From Ochotona curzoniae (Eukaryota > Chordata > Mammalia > Lagomorpha > Ochotonidae): a stretch of 64,000 nt of DNA. Made by a program: the position numbers and the translations under genes. Position 1 is the first letter of the stretch. Each line of letters opens with the position of its first letter. Location: the NCBI RefSeq assembly GCF_017591425.1, contig NW_024466599.1, positions 71,900,501-71,964,500 on the forward strand, written 5' to 3'. The notes beneath the pieces are model-generated. The model saw only the letters and a program-made list of their open reading frames with translations, did no database searches and was not told the origin of the DNA. Of the stretch, positions 34,861 through 47,189 are shown piece by piece.

Positions 34861-35921
34861 TTTTTCATTTCTAACTATTGCTTTTGGTCACAGCATGCTG
34901 TATGTTGGAGTGTATGATTTGTACTTATCTTCTTTTTACCTGTCAATTTTAGAAACAGGTATGTAAAAAGCATATCAATTTCTCCTCACACATCTGAATG
35001 CATATTAAATGACAACATTAACAAGGAAATATGTTTTCTTGGTAGCTAATACTTTTACCATTATGAAATGCATTTTCTGCTTAATACTTATGGATTAAAT
35101 AACATTTTGCTTAATGCTAATATTATCATATTTGTTCTTTAATTTATTTTTAATCTGTTTAAATTTTAATTTATGGGGATATGTAATTTTTTAAATAAAA
35201 TAATTTTACAAGATTCACTGCAAAATTAATTCCTTGTCTCACCCCTTCCACCCTTGATTTCCTTTCCTACAGACAATTATGTACTGCTGTGCTTCTTTTT
35301 TTCTGATAATTGCTTCCACATTTCTAAATAATAATCTTCCAACTATGGTCTCTTGATTTTTCAATTTTGGATTTCTATTTCCTGTTGTAAAGCATTATTT
35401 AGCTCTTACGTGACCCCACCACATTCCCATTTCCATTCCCCATGTCCTCCCAAGACAGGTACAATTTGTAGCTATGTTAATACTCAGTACTCATTATTAT
35501 GTCTCTGAAAATAATTCACAGTCAAGTTACTTAGTATTCTAGAATTATTTAGCCTTTTTCATGTAACTTTCTATTTTTCAGGGAGTCACTAAATCTTTCC
35601 CTTTACGCATTTTTTTTAAGTAAGAACTTATTACTAATTCACCCCTAACTTTCCAGCAGAACACAAAACTCTCTGACCATAACACATTGTCTGTTCTCTG
35701 CCCTTCTGTGCTATTGGCTGCTCAAGGTCTCCCGCCTTTCTGTCCTACATAGATTACTTGGCTTTCATGCGTCTTCCCTTGATCATTCTGAATTGAATTC
35801 TGTATTTTAATCTTCCTGTTGTCCTGTTTACTCTCTTGTTTTGGTGGCCCACATCCAAAGTTCTCCAGACAGGCTACAAAGAGGGTGACCTGTCTGAATA
35901 TGCATTGATTAAACTTTATCT
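34861..35921. other. unassigned AT-rich DNA
   Basis: About 1 kb without a clear repeat. It may be ancient LINE sequence, but I cannot show it. Confidence 0.45.
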
Positions 35922-36224
35922 TTTAAAGTTTCAGTTAATTAATTTAAACTAAAACCAGAAGGACAGAGATCTCCCATCCACTAGCTCACCTCCCCCAGAC
36001 ACACGCAGGAACCAGGGCTGGGACAGGCCAAAGCCTGGAACACAGAGCTCTATCAGGCCTTCCACCTGGGTGCCGGAGATTCTGTACTGGGATGGTCACC
36101 TGTTATATTCCAGGGTGTACGCATTGGCAAGAAGATGGACAAATAACAGAGCAGCTAACACGTGAACCCCGGGGATTCCAGTACGGGGAGTGAATGCTTT
36201 CATTGCAGGGCCAAATGCCTACCC
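35922..36224 (-). mobile_element. old, diverged SINE
   Basis: 'tctcccatccactagctcac', 'ctgggacaggccaaagcctg' and 'gcagggccaaatgcctaccc' mark it. Confidence 0.68.
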
Positions 36225-36606
36225 CGTTGTACTCTTTTTGAGAGTCTGGGGATATCTGTAGATTTCTATGTTGAAAATAATTTTCCCTCAGGATGCTGGA
36301 AGGCATTGCCAAATTCAGTCTTGTTTTTGGATTCCTGTTCCTTTATGTCCTGTTGTGTCGTGGAGGTTTTCACGACCTGTCTTTGGTGGTGAGTGATCTG
36401 AGGCTGCACTAACAGTTGCCGTGGCGTGGATTTCTTTCTGTCCACTGTGCTGCTGCTCAGTCATTACTTTGCATCCAGAAACACATCTTTAAGTTTGGGA
36501 ACCCTCTCAAACTGTTGTGATTTCTTGCTTATTTTCACCCTGGAACTACTAGTTTCTGGGATTCTGTTAGGTTGATGCACAAATCCTTTGACACTGCCGG
36601 TCCATT
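36225..36606. other. unassigned DNA
   Basis: No supported feature. Confidence 0.5.
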
Positions 36607-36930
36607 TTTTTTTTTTAAGATTTATTTATTTTTATTGGAATGTCAGATCAGATTTACAGAGAGAAGGAGAGACAGAGACAAAGATCTTTTATCCACGGGT
36701 TCACTCCCCAAATAGCCATAACAGCCAGAGCTGAACAAATCCGAAGGTAGGAGCCAAGAGCCAAGAGCTTCTTCCTGGTCTTCTTCGCGGTTCAGGGTCC
36801 CAAGGCTTTGGAGTGCCCTCAACTGCTTTCCCAGGCCACAAGCAGGGAGCTGGATTGGAGTGGAGCAGCCAGGACAAGAACTGGCTCCCATAGGGGACCC
36901 TGGTGCTTGCACAGTAGGGATTTAGCCATT
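36607..36930 (-). mobile_element. CSINE-type SINE
   Basis: T-rich tail, 'ttactccgg'-free middle and 'caggccacaagcagggagct' near the head side. The flanks 'gtccatt' (36600 and 36938) give a short possible duplication. Confidence 0.9.
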
Positions 36931-36954
36931 TAGTCCATTCATTTTCTTTCTTCT

Positions 36955-37278
36955 TTATGATTTATTTATTTTTATTAGAAAATCAGATTTACAGAGTGGA
37001 AAAGAGACAAAGAGAAAGATCTTGAATCCGCTGGTTCACAGCCCAAAGGACCACAATAACAAGAGCTAAGTCGATCTGAAGCCAAGAGCCAGGAGCTTCT
37101 TCTGGATCTGCAATGTAGGTGCCGGGTCCAAGGATTTGGGCCATTCTCTACTGTTTTCCCAGGCCACAAGCAGGGAGCTGGAAGAGAAGTGGAGCAGCTA
37201 GGGCAAGAATCATCACCCACATGAGATCCTAGCACATGCAAGGCAAGGACTTTAGCCACTAGGCTACAGTGCCCAGCC
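36955..37278 (-). mobile_element. CSINE-type SINE, 25 bases from the previous one
   Basis: Same orientation as its neighbour. The target sequence 'agtccattcattttc' (36935) recurs as 'agtccattttcatc' at 37284 after the head. Confidence 0.9.
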
Positions 37279-38029
37279 CAACCAGTCCATTTTCATCCTC
37301 TTAGTTTCTTCTACTTCTTAGCAAATGTCTTAAATTCATTTTCATAATTTTTAAAATATTTTCATTTGTCAAAAATTTCTTTGATGTTTAGTGTATGTTG
37401 TTGCATTTTTGATTTCCAAGAAAATTTTTGAATGTTCCTTTGAATGTTGCTTTCTGATCTGCGTATCATTCTTATACCTCTTCAAGGTATTTTTGTTTAG
37501 CTTTTAAACTTTCTTGTATTTTTGACTTCTTCTTACCTCTGCCAACTTTCGTTTTCTCTTTGGTTAGCATTTTGTTTTTATTCCTGCTGTGTTTGGAAAC
37601 TTTTCTTGAATTCTTACTAACCCTTAGAGAATCTTTCTTAGAAGTGAGTCGTTTAAACCTGTTGGGAAGCTTACTGGAAGATCTTTATGAGTGAGTGTAG
37701 CTTGTTTCATAAAGGAAATGCTCCGAGGAGATGTGACTGGGCAGAAAAGTTGGGGAACTCCAACCATAGATATTTACAGGTCTTATCTCTTGGGCTAGTC
37801 AGATGCACAAGAAGAGACCATCTTCAATGCCCGAGAATAATAGCATGGACTACCAACAGACTCAGAGTCCAAGGAAGGGAGGGACCAGAGGCACCACCTT
37901 TCCTGGTACATAGCGTTTTCCCAACTCTGTCTTCCACACTCAGGATGGGCCCTTGCGCTTCACTGAGCCCTGAATCCAGAACCACCCTAGTTCTTTCTCT
38001 CCCTTGCCGCAAAGCTCTAAGTACATCAT
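37279..38029. other. unassigned T-rich DNA, possible ancient LINE
   Basis: Positions 37320-37600 on the plus strand have the T-rich texture of a reverse-strand L1 3' UTR, but no diagnostic block is certain. Confidence 0.35.
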
Positions 38030-38160
38030 TAGATCTGCTCAGCTCCGGCCATTGCGGCCACTTGAGGCTGTATCAGCGGAGGCAGATCTTTGTCTCTCCT
38101 TCCCTGCAAATCTGCCTTTCCAATAAAAATAAATAAATCTTAATCTTAAAAAAGGAAAAG
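38030..38160 (+). mobile_element. 5'-truncated SINE
   Basis: Only the last third is present, from 'gatctgctcagctccggcca' to the tail 'ccaataaaaataaataaatc'. Confidence 0.85.
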
Positions 38161-39337
38161 AAAGAAAAAGATGTCCACGTCTTCCTAGATTTACGACCAG
38201 TGTTAAAGTCAAACCTTTCATTCCTCTAGATATTACGGATTGGACACAGTTTGACGCACCAAAGTCGGGTAGACGTTTGAACTCAGATCCTTACAGGTTA
38301 AGGGCCGAGACTGATCTGATTGCAGTAGCAGCGAGTGGGCCTGGTCGCTGGGAGCTTGCTCTGGCAAGATCGCTCTCACAAGAGGGTTGGCTACACAGCA
38401 GAGTGTCCTCCTGCACCATGTGACCGGTCCTCCTCATCTGTTCTCCCATGGGCACCCTCCACCAGCTCCCAGACCACTGGGAGTACCTGATGTTGCACTG
38501 GGAACTCCAACTCCAAACTGAAATAAACTTTCTTCCCTCCTACGTTTCCTCTCTGACTAGCATAACACATTGTTAAGACAATCTTTTACAATTATACAGA
38601 AGTGATCACTTAAATGTTTGCTTGCCCTGGCCTTTTTGTTCATTCTTTTCTGTAGTACCCGTTGTCTTCTCATTTTCACAATAATGGCTGAGGTATATTC
38701 TTGAATGTTATCTTTGTAAAGAAAACCCTATGTGATGTATAAAACATTTTAAGTTTTTAGACAAGAACAAAATAAAAATTTAAAATGTCTCTATTTCGAT
38801 CTCCTACTTCAAGAATAAAATTTCAAGTTTGAAATAGTTTTCATGCAGAGTTTTGAAGTTACTGTAATTTTTTTTTTTTTTGCATTCTTTGCCTGCTGTC
38901 TCTAGTGTGGATCTGATTGTCACTCTAAAGAATCCATATTCTATTTGTTTTCTGAGTTGTAGAATTTCTCTTTATCCTTAAAAATATTAAGACGATGTTT
39001 CTGGATTGTTTTTCCTTTTCGGTGACCTAACACTTGGTAATCTCTTAAACCTGAAAATCATAGTTTTCATTAATTTGGGGAAATTTTCTTCAATTATTTA
39101 TTTGAATAACTCTTCCTCCCTTTTTCACTATTACTTTAAACTTCTGCAGGGAAAGGCTGAGTTCCCTATCTTGCGTGTGTTGTACTTTCTAGCTCCTATT
39201 TTAGCCTTCAATTCTAACTTCAGGGTGAATTCCTTGGGTTGGTCTTGCACTTTCAACTGAACCCAGCCTTTTATTTAATCCAATTATTATTATTATTATT
39301 TTTTACCAGCCATTAATAGATGTTGAAACCAGGTTAT
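38161..39337. other. unassigned DNA, possible ancient L1 (minus) at 38560-39260
   Basis: 'ggggaaattttcttcaatta' and the following 60 bases recall the reverse strand of an L1 3' UTR. The rest is unassigned. (ATT)n lies near 39285. Confidence 0.35.
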
Positions 39338-39351
39338 AAATCCGAAGTCTG

Positions 39352-39648
39352 GGGCCCGGCAGCGTGGCCTAGCGGCTAAAGTCCTCATCTTGAACGCGCC
39401 GGGATCCCACAGCTCTACTTCCAGCTCCCTGCCTGTGGCCTGGGAAAGCAGTCAAGGACGGCCCAAAGCTTTGGGAGCCTGCATCTGTGTGGGAGACCCG
39501 GAAGAGGTCCCTGGTTCCCGGCTTCGGATCGGCACAGTACCGGCCATTGCTCTCACTTGGGGAGTGAATTATCGGACGGAAGATCTTCCTCTCTGTCTCT
39601 TCTCCTCTCTGTGTATCTGACTTTGTAGTAAAAATAAATCTTAAAAAA
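39352..39648 (+). mobile_element. CSINE-type SINE lacking its box B segment
   Basis: The head runs from gggcccggcagcgtggccta to 'gccgggatcccac' and then jumps to 'agctctacttccagctccct', so the box B region is deleted. The flanks aaatccgaagtctg and aaatcctaagtctg are the target-site duplication. Confidence 0.93.
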
Positions 39649-39860
39649 AAAAATCCTAAGTCTGTGCTACCAAATGCCACACCATGAGTGGTGCCAAGAC
39701 TTTCATCTTTTACCCAATTAGACAACTTATCCTTTCATCAAATTTTAGCCCACCTATGTTTACTGGGATAATTGATGTGTATGAATGTTCTCTTACCATG
39801 TTTATTTAAAGAATGGCTATGAATGCATTGAAATTTCTCACAGGATGCCACTTATACATT

Positions 39861-40190
39861 TTTTTTCAAGATGTATTTATTTTTCATTGGAAAGGCGGAT
39901 ATACAGAGAGAAGAGACAGAGAGGAAGATCTTCCATCCAATGGATCACTCCCCAAGTGACCACAATAGCAAGAGTTGAGCCAATCTGAAGCGAGGAGCCA
40001 GGAGCCTCTTCCAGGTCTCCCACGCAGGTACAGGGTTCCAAGGCTTTGGGCCGTCCTCAACTGCTTTCCCAGGCCACAGGCAGGGAGCTGGATGGGAACC
40101 AGGGCTGCTGGGATTAGAACCAACATCCATATGGGATCCCAGCACGTGCAAGGCGAGGATTTTAACCACTACACTATCATGCCGGGCCCT
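39861..40190 (-). mobile_element. CSINE-type SINE with target-site duplication
   Basis: Full length, ending catgccgggccc. It is flanked by gccacttatacatt (39847) and accacttatacatt (40191). Confidence 0.95.
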
Positions 40191-40399
40191 ACCACTTATA
40201 CATTAAAGTCTTCTTTTCCCTTTCCTCTTAGGGCTCTTTACTCGGGGTGTATATGTTTATTTGTTTATTTCAGCTTGATGACTTTGATAATTCTGTGATC
40301 TCAGTGCTGCTCTTCCACAAGTACTAGGCTAATCTCAGTATCTCTGTTCATATGTGCAATTTATTCTTTAATTATTGTGGAATATATGGATTATAACAC

Positions 40400-40728
40400 A
40401 GCAGTGCCTTTTTCTCAACCTTACTGTGGTTCCACTTTCCATGATTTCAGTTATATGTAGTCAATCACATTTCAAAAATATTACATGGGAAATTCTAGAA
40501 ATATAAAATTCACAAGTCTTAAATATCTTTTAGTATAGCATATCATCATAATATTTCTATTTGATTAATTATTATTTAATCTAATACCATACTAATATAA
40601 ATTAAACTATATCACAGGTATATGTTTATGAAACAATTTTGAACGCATAGGACTGGGCACTGCCTGTGGTCAAGCATCCATTGAGAGTCTTGGAATGTAG
40701 CTTGCATAAATGAGGGTGGTAGGAATAC
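40400..40728 (+). mobile_element. Tigger-type MITE, near full length
   Basis: It starts 'cagcagtgcctttttctcaa', has 'gatttcagttatatgtagtc', 'aatattacatgggaaattct', 'attaaactatatcacaggta' and 'caagcatccattgagagtct', and ends in a partly complementary 'gagggtggtagg'. It has no transposase frame. Confidence 0.75.
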
Positions 40729-41434
40729 CATTATCTGCCTCCTCTGATTCTAGAGAAACACCCAGATTTGGGATTTAGTTGGTGTGGATATCTTGTCTTC
40801 TAGGTGTTCCTCCCTCCTGTAGATTGTTCTTTGGAGCCCTAAACCTATTATATAATCTATGGATCTCCTGTGTCAAATTTTCCACTTAGGAGATGCAGAT
40901 GCTAAACCAACTCTTGCTGATTCTTTCTTCTCTCCCCCAGTGTCCCCGTAAAGGTCTACAGGGACCTCAGAGTCCATCTGTATCTTTCTTTTAGCCAACA
41001 GAATTAACTCAACCGTCTGAAAACAGTACCGATGGTTTTAAAATAGGGACACGTGGTGCCGGCACCGCTAGGCATAGCAGAAGTGCGAGGGAAGGGAATG
41101 TCCAAAATCAGTTAGCACATTGCCCTAACAATTGCCTTCCAGTCTCGGCATTTTTTTGGTAATCACATAGATTGTGTGTGATGAGCGTTTAGAGTTGCTT
41201 TTGCAGTCTTGAGCTTAAACAGGGCTTGACTTGTTCCTGTTTTCCCACCAAGGCAATCCTATACATTTCCTGTCTTCTAGAAATCCCCCACATTTTTGGA
41301 CCATGGAAGTAGACTTCTTAACGTGCTTTGTTAGTCTATTTAATTATTTATTTCATACAAAGACAGATACAATATGTTTTCAATTGGCCGCTATTTCAGC
41401 ACTCCCTACTTTATTTTCATAATCCTTTATTAGG
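40729..41434. other. unassigned DNA
   Basis: No supported feature. Confidence 0.5.
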
Positions 41435-41710
41435 GGCAGATGTTTCACCTACTGGTTAAGATACCCACTTCCCAAACTGGAGTTCCTGCATTCAATTCCT
41501 GGCTCCTGACTCTACCATCCTGCTGACACACACCCTAAAAGAAAGTGGTAATGGCTCAAGAAATTGGGTTCCTCTCATCCACATGAGGAAATGGAATTGA
41601 GTTCCCAGCTCCCAATTTCAGCCCTGGAGGAGCAGAAGTTGTAGTTCTTTGAGGAGTAAAGTATGGATGGGATCTCTTTCTTTCAGTGTCTCAAATGAAT
41701 ACAATTAGAC
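41435..41710 (+). mobile_element. old lagomorph SINE
   Basis: 'cactggttaag'-like head at about 41448, 'attgggttcctctcatccac' and 'ctcaaatgaatacaattaga' mark it. Confidence 0.7.
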
Positions 41711-42136
41711 AAGCAAATCAAAAATCTCACTTTTTCTTTACAACAAAACACACGAGGGAAGAGAAAGGGGTAGACCTGTGGGAGAGCAGCTTCCTCACAG
41801 TCATCCCTGACAGGTTAGCTGAGGGGCCTTGACACTCTCCCACCCTCCCACCTTCCACACCACGTGAACCCCGGATGCGTAGTTGGATCAGTTATCTCCC
41901 CTTCCCCAGCTCTTGACATTCTCCGTGCTATTTCACCTTTGAACATCCCTCCCTGCCCTAACTCATATTTCTCTTCATTTCAATGTGCAGTTGTCTAGTA
42001 GACTACTTTTTCCTAAACAGAAAATCGCCTTAAAATAATTTATACGAGAATGTTACGAGTTTAATATACTTTCATATGTGCAGAAGATATGTTGCAAGAT
42101 CCTCCTTGGAAGCTTGAAATTGTGGATAACTGCTTC
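41711..42136. other. unassigned DNA
   Basis: No supported feature. Confidence 0.5.
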
Positions 42137-42292
42137 ATGTCCCATCCAGCTCCCTGCTTGTGGCCTAGAAAAGCAGTTAAGGACAGCCCAAAGCCTTGGG
42201 ACCCTGCACCCATGCGGGAAGAAACTCTAGGCACCTGGCTTCAGATTGGCTCAGATCTAGCCATTGTGGCCCTTTGGGGTGTGAACCAAATC
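42137..42292 (+). mobile_element. SINE truncated at both ends
   Basis: Only the body from 'catgtcccatccagctccct' to 'ggggtgtgaaccaaatccat' remains. An AC/AT-rich stretch replaces the tail. Confidence 0.85.
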
Positions 42293-42761
42293 CATGCACA
42301 TACACACACACCATATATGCTATATACCATATACTATATATAAAACATAGTATACATAATGTGTATCTGTGTATGTCTAAATACAGTAGTGTCTGCTCAC
42401 TGCTTTACTCCTCAAATTTAGTTTATTCCTCTATGTGGAAACAAATATATTTTTGCTCTGTAGTCATGTACCATATCTTTTGGTCAACAGCAGACTGAGA
42501 TAGTTATATACTCCATCAGATCACATTGTTTAAGATGTTGTAGTGATATTAGCTTGTACAAATGCACTTGCTGAATGTACAACAATACAGCATTATGTGA
42601 TTTCCAATGCTAAATAATGCACAGCTACACATACATATATATACATATGATAAAATGTGATTTATACTTTAGGCATACCAAGAGATTAGCAACAGTAACT
42701 AATAATAAGCTAGAACAATTATAATAATATGCTGCAGTGAAAATTATGTGAATGTGATCTC
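42293..42761. repeat. AC/AT-rich low-complexity DNA, then unassigned
   Basis: Alternating purine-pyrimidine sequence (acacacaccatatatgc and similar) at 42295-42370, and again 'acatacatatatatacatat' near 42628. Confidence 0.7.
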
Positions 42762-42900
42762 TGAAAAAAAAACTTCATTCAAGTTTGTGGGAAAATGAAA
42801 TTAAAATATATTTATTTGGATGAAAACATTTGCAATCCATGGATAGTTTTTTTATAAAATGCATTGTTCACAACCTTTCGAATACTCCTTGTATCAATAT
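42762..42900. mobile_element. mariner-like MITE, third copy
   Basis: 'gtttgtgggaaaatgaaatt', 'aatatatttatttggatgaa' and 'gttcacaacctttcgaatac' repeat the plan of 8767-8985. Confidence 0.6.
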
Positions 42901-43330
42901 CTTCAGATCACAACTGACCTCAAGGAATTGAAACCAGAGAAAGTGAAATCAAGGATGAGATGGGACAATTGTATACTTTGGAAGATGCTGAATGAAGGGA
43001 ATCAATTCTCCCCTTAAGGGGTCAGTGTGGAGTGGGACATTTAAAGCATGGTGGGGGGAGCAGACTTCAACGCACAATTTCAGACGACCACGACTTTGTA
43101 AACAGATAGTCCTGCCTTCCACCTAGCGGATCCCTCAGCAGCTGGACGAGTCTGCAGTGTGACCTGCTGACAACTGTGTCTTTCTCCTCTGAAGCCCTTG
43201 GTATTCAACAAGAACAACAAGTCTTCCGACTTCTGAGATGGAGTCAGGGCAGCCCTTTAGGTTTTTGGGGGAGGGCAGAATGTCTGGTGAGGGTTGCGCA
43301 AAGGAGGGACTTCACATACAACTCAATGTT
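42901..43330. other. unassigned DNA
   Basis: No supported feature. Confidence 0.5.
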
Positions 43331-43364
43331 GTGGGTTTTTTTTTTTTAAGTTACTTATTTTTTA
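43331..43364 (-). mobile_element. tail of the SINE at 43695, split off
   Basis: A T-run followed by aagttacttattttt belongs to the SINE at 43695-44016 and was separated from it by an insertion. Confidence 0.8.
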
Positions 43365-43694
43365 AAAAGATTTATTAATTTTTACTGCACAGTCAGATGT
43401 ATATAGAGAGAGGAGGAGAGACAGAGAGGAAGATCTTCCGTCCGATGATTCACTCCCCAAGTGACTGCAATGGCCAGAACTGAACTGATCTGAAGCCAGG
43501 AGCCAGGAGCCTCTTCCGGGTCTTCCACATGGGTGCAGGATCCCAAGACTTTGAGCCATCTTCGACTGCTTTCCCAGGTTACAAGCAGGGAGCCGGATGA
43601 GAAGCGGGTCTGCCGGGATCAGAACCAGCTCTCATATGGGATCCCGAAGCTTTCAAGGCGAGGACTTTTAGCCGTTAGACCACGGTGCCAGGCC
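43365..43694 (-). mobile_element. CSINE-type SINE nested in a SINE tail
   Basis: A well preserved copy ending 'cacggtgccaggccc'. aagttacttattttt stands on both sides (43349 and 43695). Confidence 0.95.
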
Positions 43695-44016
43695 CAAGTT
43701 ACTTATTTTTATTGGAAAGGTAGATTTACAGAAAGAAGGAGGGACAGAGAGAAGGACCTTCCATCTGCTGGTTCATTCCCCAAATGGCCACAATGGCTGG
43801 AGCTGAGCCAATCTGAAGCCAGATGCCCGGAACTTTTTCTAGGTTTCCCACATGAGTTCAGGGTTCCAAGACTTTGGGTCATGCTCTGCTGCTTTCCCAG
43901 GCCACAGCAGGGAGCTGGAATGGAACTGAAGCAGCTGAGATATGAGCTGGTGTCCATACGGGATGATGGCACTTGAAGGGGGAGCATTAACCAATTCAGC
44001 CATCGTGTCAGTCCAA
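43695..44016 (-). mobile_element. older SINE hosting the previous one
   Basis: 'ccttccatctgctggttcat', 'ccaatctgaagccagatgcc' and the end 'catcgtgtcagtcc' mark it. Confidence 0.9.
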
Positions 44017-44459
44017 CTTAATTGTATTCACTCATCTCTGTCCACACTTCCCACTCCTGGCTAGGTGGCCTGGGTTCTGGGTATAAAATAATCCCACTGT
44101 GCCTGTCTCTGGCTGAGAGAATCCATCATCACTAAAGGGATCAATGTATCTATTGGTATCTACTCATGGACATAAGCAAGTCATTTCAGACAATTCTCCC
44201 CAAGCATTGGGTCCCCCTTACATTGGGTGGCAAACATCTGAACATTATGTCCAGTTCCCACACCTTTCCTGATTGTTTGAGGTTTTAATCAATCCACTTG
44301 GTATTTTAAGTCTATCATGGTCATTTGAAAACTTCCTTCTTCAACTCAAGCCAAGGCTTTTCTCACCTTCATCCCTGGGTTGTAAGATAGAAATGTGCCC
44401 TCCTTTGCCCGAGACAATTTCAGGTTATGTCAGTTGCTTTGACATAAAATCTGATTTTA

Positions 44460-44460
<1 letters not shown>
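44017..44460. other. unassigned DNA
   Basis: No supported feature. Confidence 0.5.

Positions 44461-44497
<37 letters not shown>
44461..44497. repeat. (TCTA)n microsatellite at a SINE tail
   Basis: About nine TCTA units directly joined to the tail side of the SINE at 44498. Confidence 0.95.
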
Positions 44498-44738
44498 GAA
44501 AGATCTTCCCTCCACTGATTCACTCCCCAAATGGCTGCAACAGCTGGAGCTGAACCAATCTGAACCTCCCATGCAGGTGCAGAGTCTCAAGGTTTTACGA
44601 TGTCCTCAACTGCTTTCCCAGACCACAAGTAGGGAGCTGGATGGAAAGTGGGGATGCTGGGACTCAAACCAGTGCCCATATGAGATCCTGGCAAATGCAT
44701 GGCAACGACTTTAGTTCACCTGGCTACCACGCAGGGAC
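44498..44738 (-). mobile_element. SINE with an internal deletion
   Basis: It begins at 'gaaagatcttccctccactg' and lacks the stretch normally found between 'caatctgaa' and 'cctcccatgcaggtg'. Confidence 0.88.
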
Positions 44739-44813
44739 CAGAAAAAAACTGACGCTATTAACGCTATTGTAAATTTAGATTAAAATTTCAATATTAAGAT
44801 AGATTTAATTAAA

Positions 44814-45145
44814 TTCTGGTGCTGCAATTGGTGTAGTAGGTTAAGTCTTCACTTGCAATGAAAGCATCCTATAGGAGGTGCCAGTTCAATCTCAGCTATT
44901 CCATTTCCTGTTGAGCTCCTTACTAATGTGCCTCGAAGGGTAGTGAAAGATGATTTAAATCCTTGGGCCCCTGCACCCGCATAGGAGACAAAGAAGCTCC
45001 TGGCCCCCAGCTTTGGACCAGCACAGCTGTAGCTGTTGCAACAATTTGGGGAGTGAATCAGTGGTTGGAAGATCTTTCCCTCTCTGTCTCCTTTTTTCTG
45101 TAAATCTGCCTTTTAAATAAAAATATGTAAATCCTTAAAAATGAT
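44814..45145 (+). mobile_element. diverged SINE
   Basis: 'ggtgccagttcaatctcagc', 'ccttgggcccctgcacccgc' and the tail 'ttttaaataaaaatatgtaa' mark it. Confidence 0.85.
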
Positions 45146-45751
45146 ATTCTGATTGTTTACAATAGAAATGCATGGCATAACAATACCCAAAGCAATAGCA
45201 GTGCTCTACCAATAGAAAAGAAGCTGTTATTCTCAAAATGTAGAAATATTCCCATGTATATATGACTAGGTTGGCTCAGTACAATTTTTTTTGTGCTACT
45301 GATGTTGGAAAAGATCTGTTTGTGTGAATGATATTGAGAAAGCGTATGATTTTCCAGCATTCAAATTTGGCAAAACATTCAGAAGATATAATTACAGACA
45401 ACGTATTTCATGAGTTTTGTTTTGTTAAAATATTTGTGGAAGAAAAGTGCTCCAAATGAATGCTTTTTGAAGAAAACTGCTCTGAATGGAGTCAAAGATA
45501 AAACTGAGGCTCCTGCAGGAAATATCTACTGTTCCAACATGGGGAGAAGAATGCATTTCAAGGCTTCCTCTATTCAGCAAGAATCTCTAAGCATCCTCTT
45601 TGGACAATCCAATGTCAGTTCAACCTCTGTCATGCCTTCTACCCTCAACCGTCCCATTGAGAGCCAGCAGATCTGACAGTCCCCCCTGCTGTTGCCTCCT
45701 CCCTTGACAAACCAACAAGGTGGCTACATGCCAAGTGCCTTTTTCTTTTGC
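45146..45751. other. unassigned DNA
   Basis: An open frame of 88 codons at 45410-45676 shows no known domain. Confidence 0.5.
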
Positions 45752-46078
45752 TTTTTAATAATTTGCTTATTTTTATTTGAAAAGCAGAACTATAGAGAGA
45801 ATAAGATGCACAAAGAAAGATTTTCCATCTGCTGGTTCACTTCCCAAATGGCTATAACAGCCAGAGCTGAGCCAATCCAAAACCAGGAACCAGAAGCTTC
45901 TTATGGATCTCCCATGTGGGTACAGGTCCCCAAAAGCTTGGACCATCCTCTACTGCTTTTCCAGGCTGTTAGTAGAGAGCTGGATGGGAGATGGAGCAGC
46001 CAGGATGTGAACCAGCACCCATGTGGGATACTGGCACTGTAGACAGAGGCTTAGTCTATTATGCCCTGGTGCTGGCTC
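45752..46078 (-). mobile_element. lagomorph SINE
   Basis: 'tccatctgctggttcacttc', 'gcagccaggatgtgaaccag' and the end 'gccctggtgctggctcc' mark it. The flanks 'caagtgcctttt' and 'caggtgtcttct' are a possible decayed duplication. Confidence 0.88.
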
Positions 46079-46139
46079 CCAGGTGTCTTCTAGGGTGTCA
46101 TTTGATGCATAGGGAAAGTCTTGTTTCTTTGCCATGGCA

Positions 46140-46480
46140 AACTACTCACTTAGTTCATTTTCTGTTGCTACGACTGAGAAGCACCAAGTGCATCAATCAC
46201 AGAGAACAGAGTCTTACTGCGTGCTGCTGGAGGCGGGAAAGTCCAAGAGCCTGAAGCCAGAATCGGCTTGGCTTCTTGTGAGGACCTGCCTACTTCATTC
46301 TAACACAGAGGAAGGCATCTCATGGTGAGAAAAAGTTAAGCTTGCTAAAATAAAACTCATGCAATTACTCACCAATTCATTAATCCACAAATGGATGAAC
46401 CGCTTCCTAAGCATCCTACCTTTGGGGATGAAGTTTCCAGTATTCACGATTGGGAAAACACATTCAAATTATCACAGCTT
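46140..46480 (-). mobile_element. MaLR (MLT1/MST-type) LTR
   Basis: 'tagttcattttctgttgcta', 'ctgctggaggcgggaaagtc', 'caagagcctgaag' and 'acctttggggatgaagtttc' follow the reverse strand of MaLR LTRs in order. It is solitary. Confidence 0.78.
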
Positions 46481-47189
46481 CTCAGCCATCATCTCCCTCT
46501 TGGGCCCATCACTCCTCCGTTTTTTCTGAAACTCAAGTATGTAGGGTCAGACCACTGTGCACACTGGTTGAGCAAAGCAATGTTCAACTGAAAACATATT
46601 GCCCTTACCTCTTTTTTTCTAAATATTTCAGTATAACATATAGTTTTCTTGGAGTTCTCCTCTTTATGACATAAGGAAGGAAAAGAGCCCTTTCCCCCAT
46701 CCCTACATTGGCACAACTCACAGAAACAGAGTGTCCGTTATCTATAAACGCCATGCTTACTTGATTCTACTGGAGTCAGCATAGGGGAGACTAGGCAGGC
46801 CAGCACTGCAAGCTGGGCTCCTCAGCTACTGGAGTCATCAGGGACTGTCTGAACTCAGCAAGCGCCTTTGCCCTCAGTTTTGTGGTCTTGTCTGCATAAC
46901 AGGAAACATCCCAGGAGAATCTCATCTTGACTCCAACCCTTCTCTTCCTAGGCCACGTGGTGCTGTTCCTAACTGCTGACTTACTGAGCTGCTCATCAAC
47001 GCCCTAAGCAGCTGCCCCAGCTTTCTTCTGTTAGCCCTACCCATAGTAAGGATTTGTACGTCCAAGCCCTTATACATACATCAGGAATAGCCTGCTACTT
47101 AATCACTGTCGGCCTCCTATCCATGAACTGGCCATTACAACATTCCTACTGGGTAGGATTATTTGACATTGAAATGCTGCCTTTCACGC
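46481..47189. other. unassigned DNA
   Basis: No gene. Positions 47050-47170 contain a C/A-rich stretch that briefly suggested mitochondrial DNA, but I could not support that. Confidence 0.45.

Noticed and set aside
39884..40126. Apparent small protein family sharing 'LPACGLGKQ' and 'GRPGRGSWL' across the window
   Set aside because: These frames are translations of the same SINE in the same phase and carry no independent sign of coding function.
47050..47170. Possible nuclear copy of mitochondrial DNA
   Set aside because: The base texture recalled mitochondrial coding sequence, but I could not match a gene or keep a reading frame.
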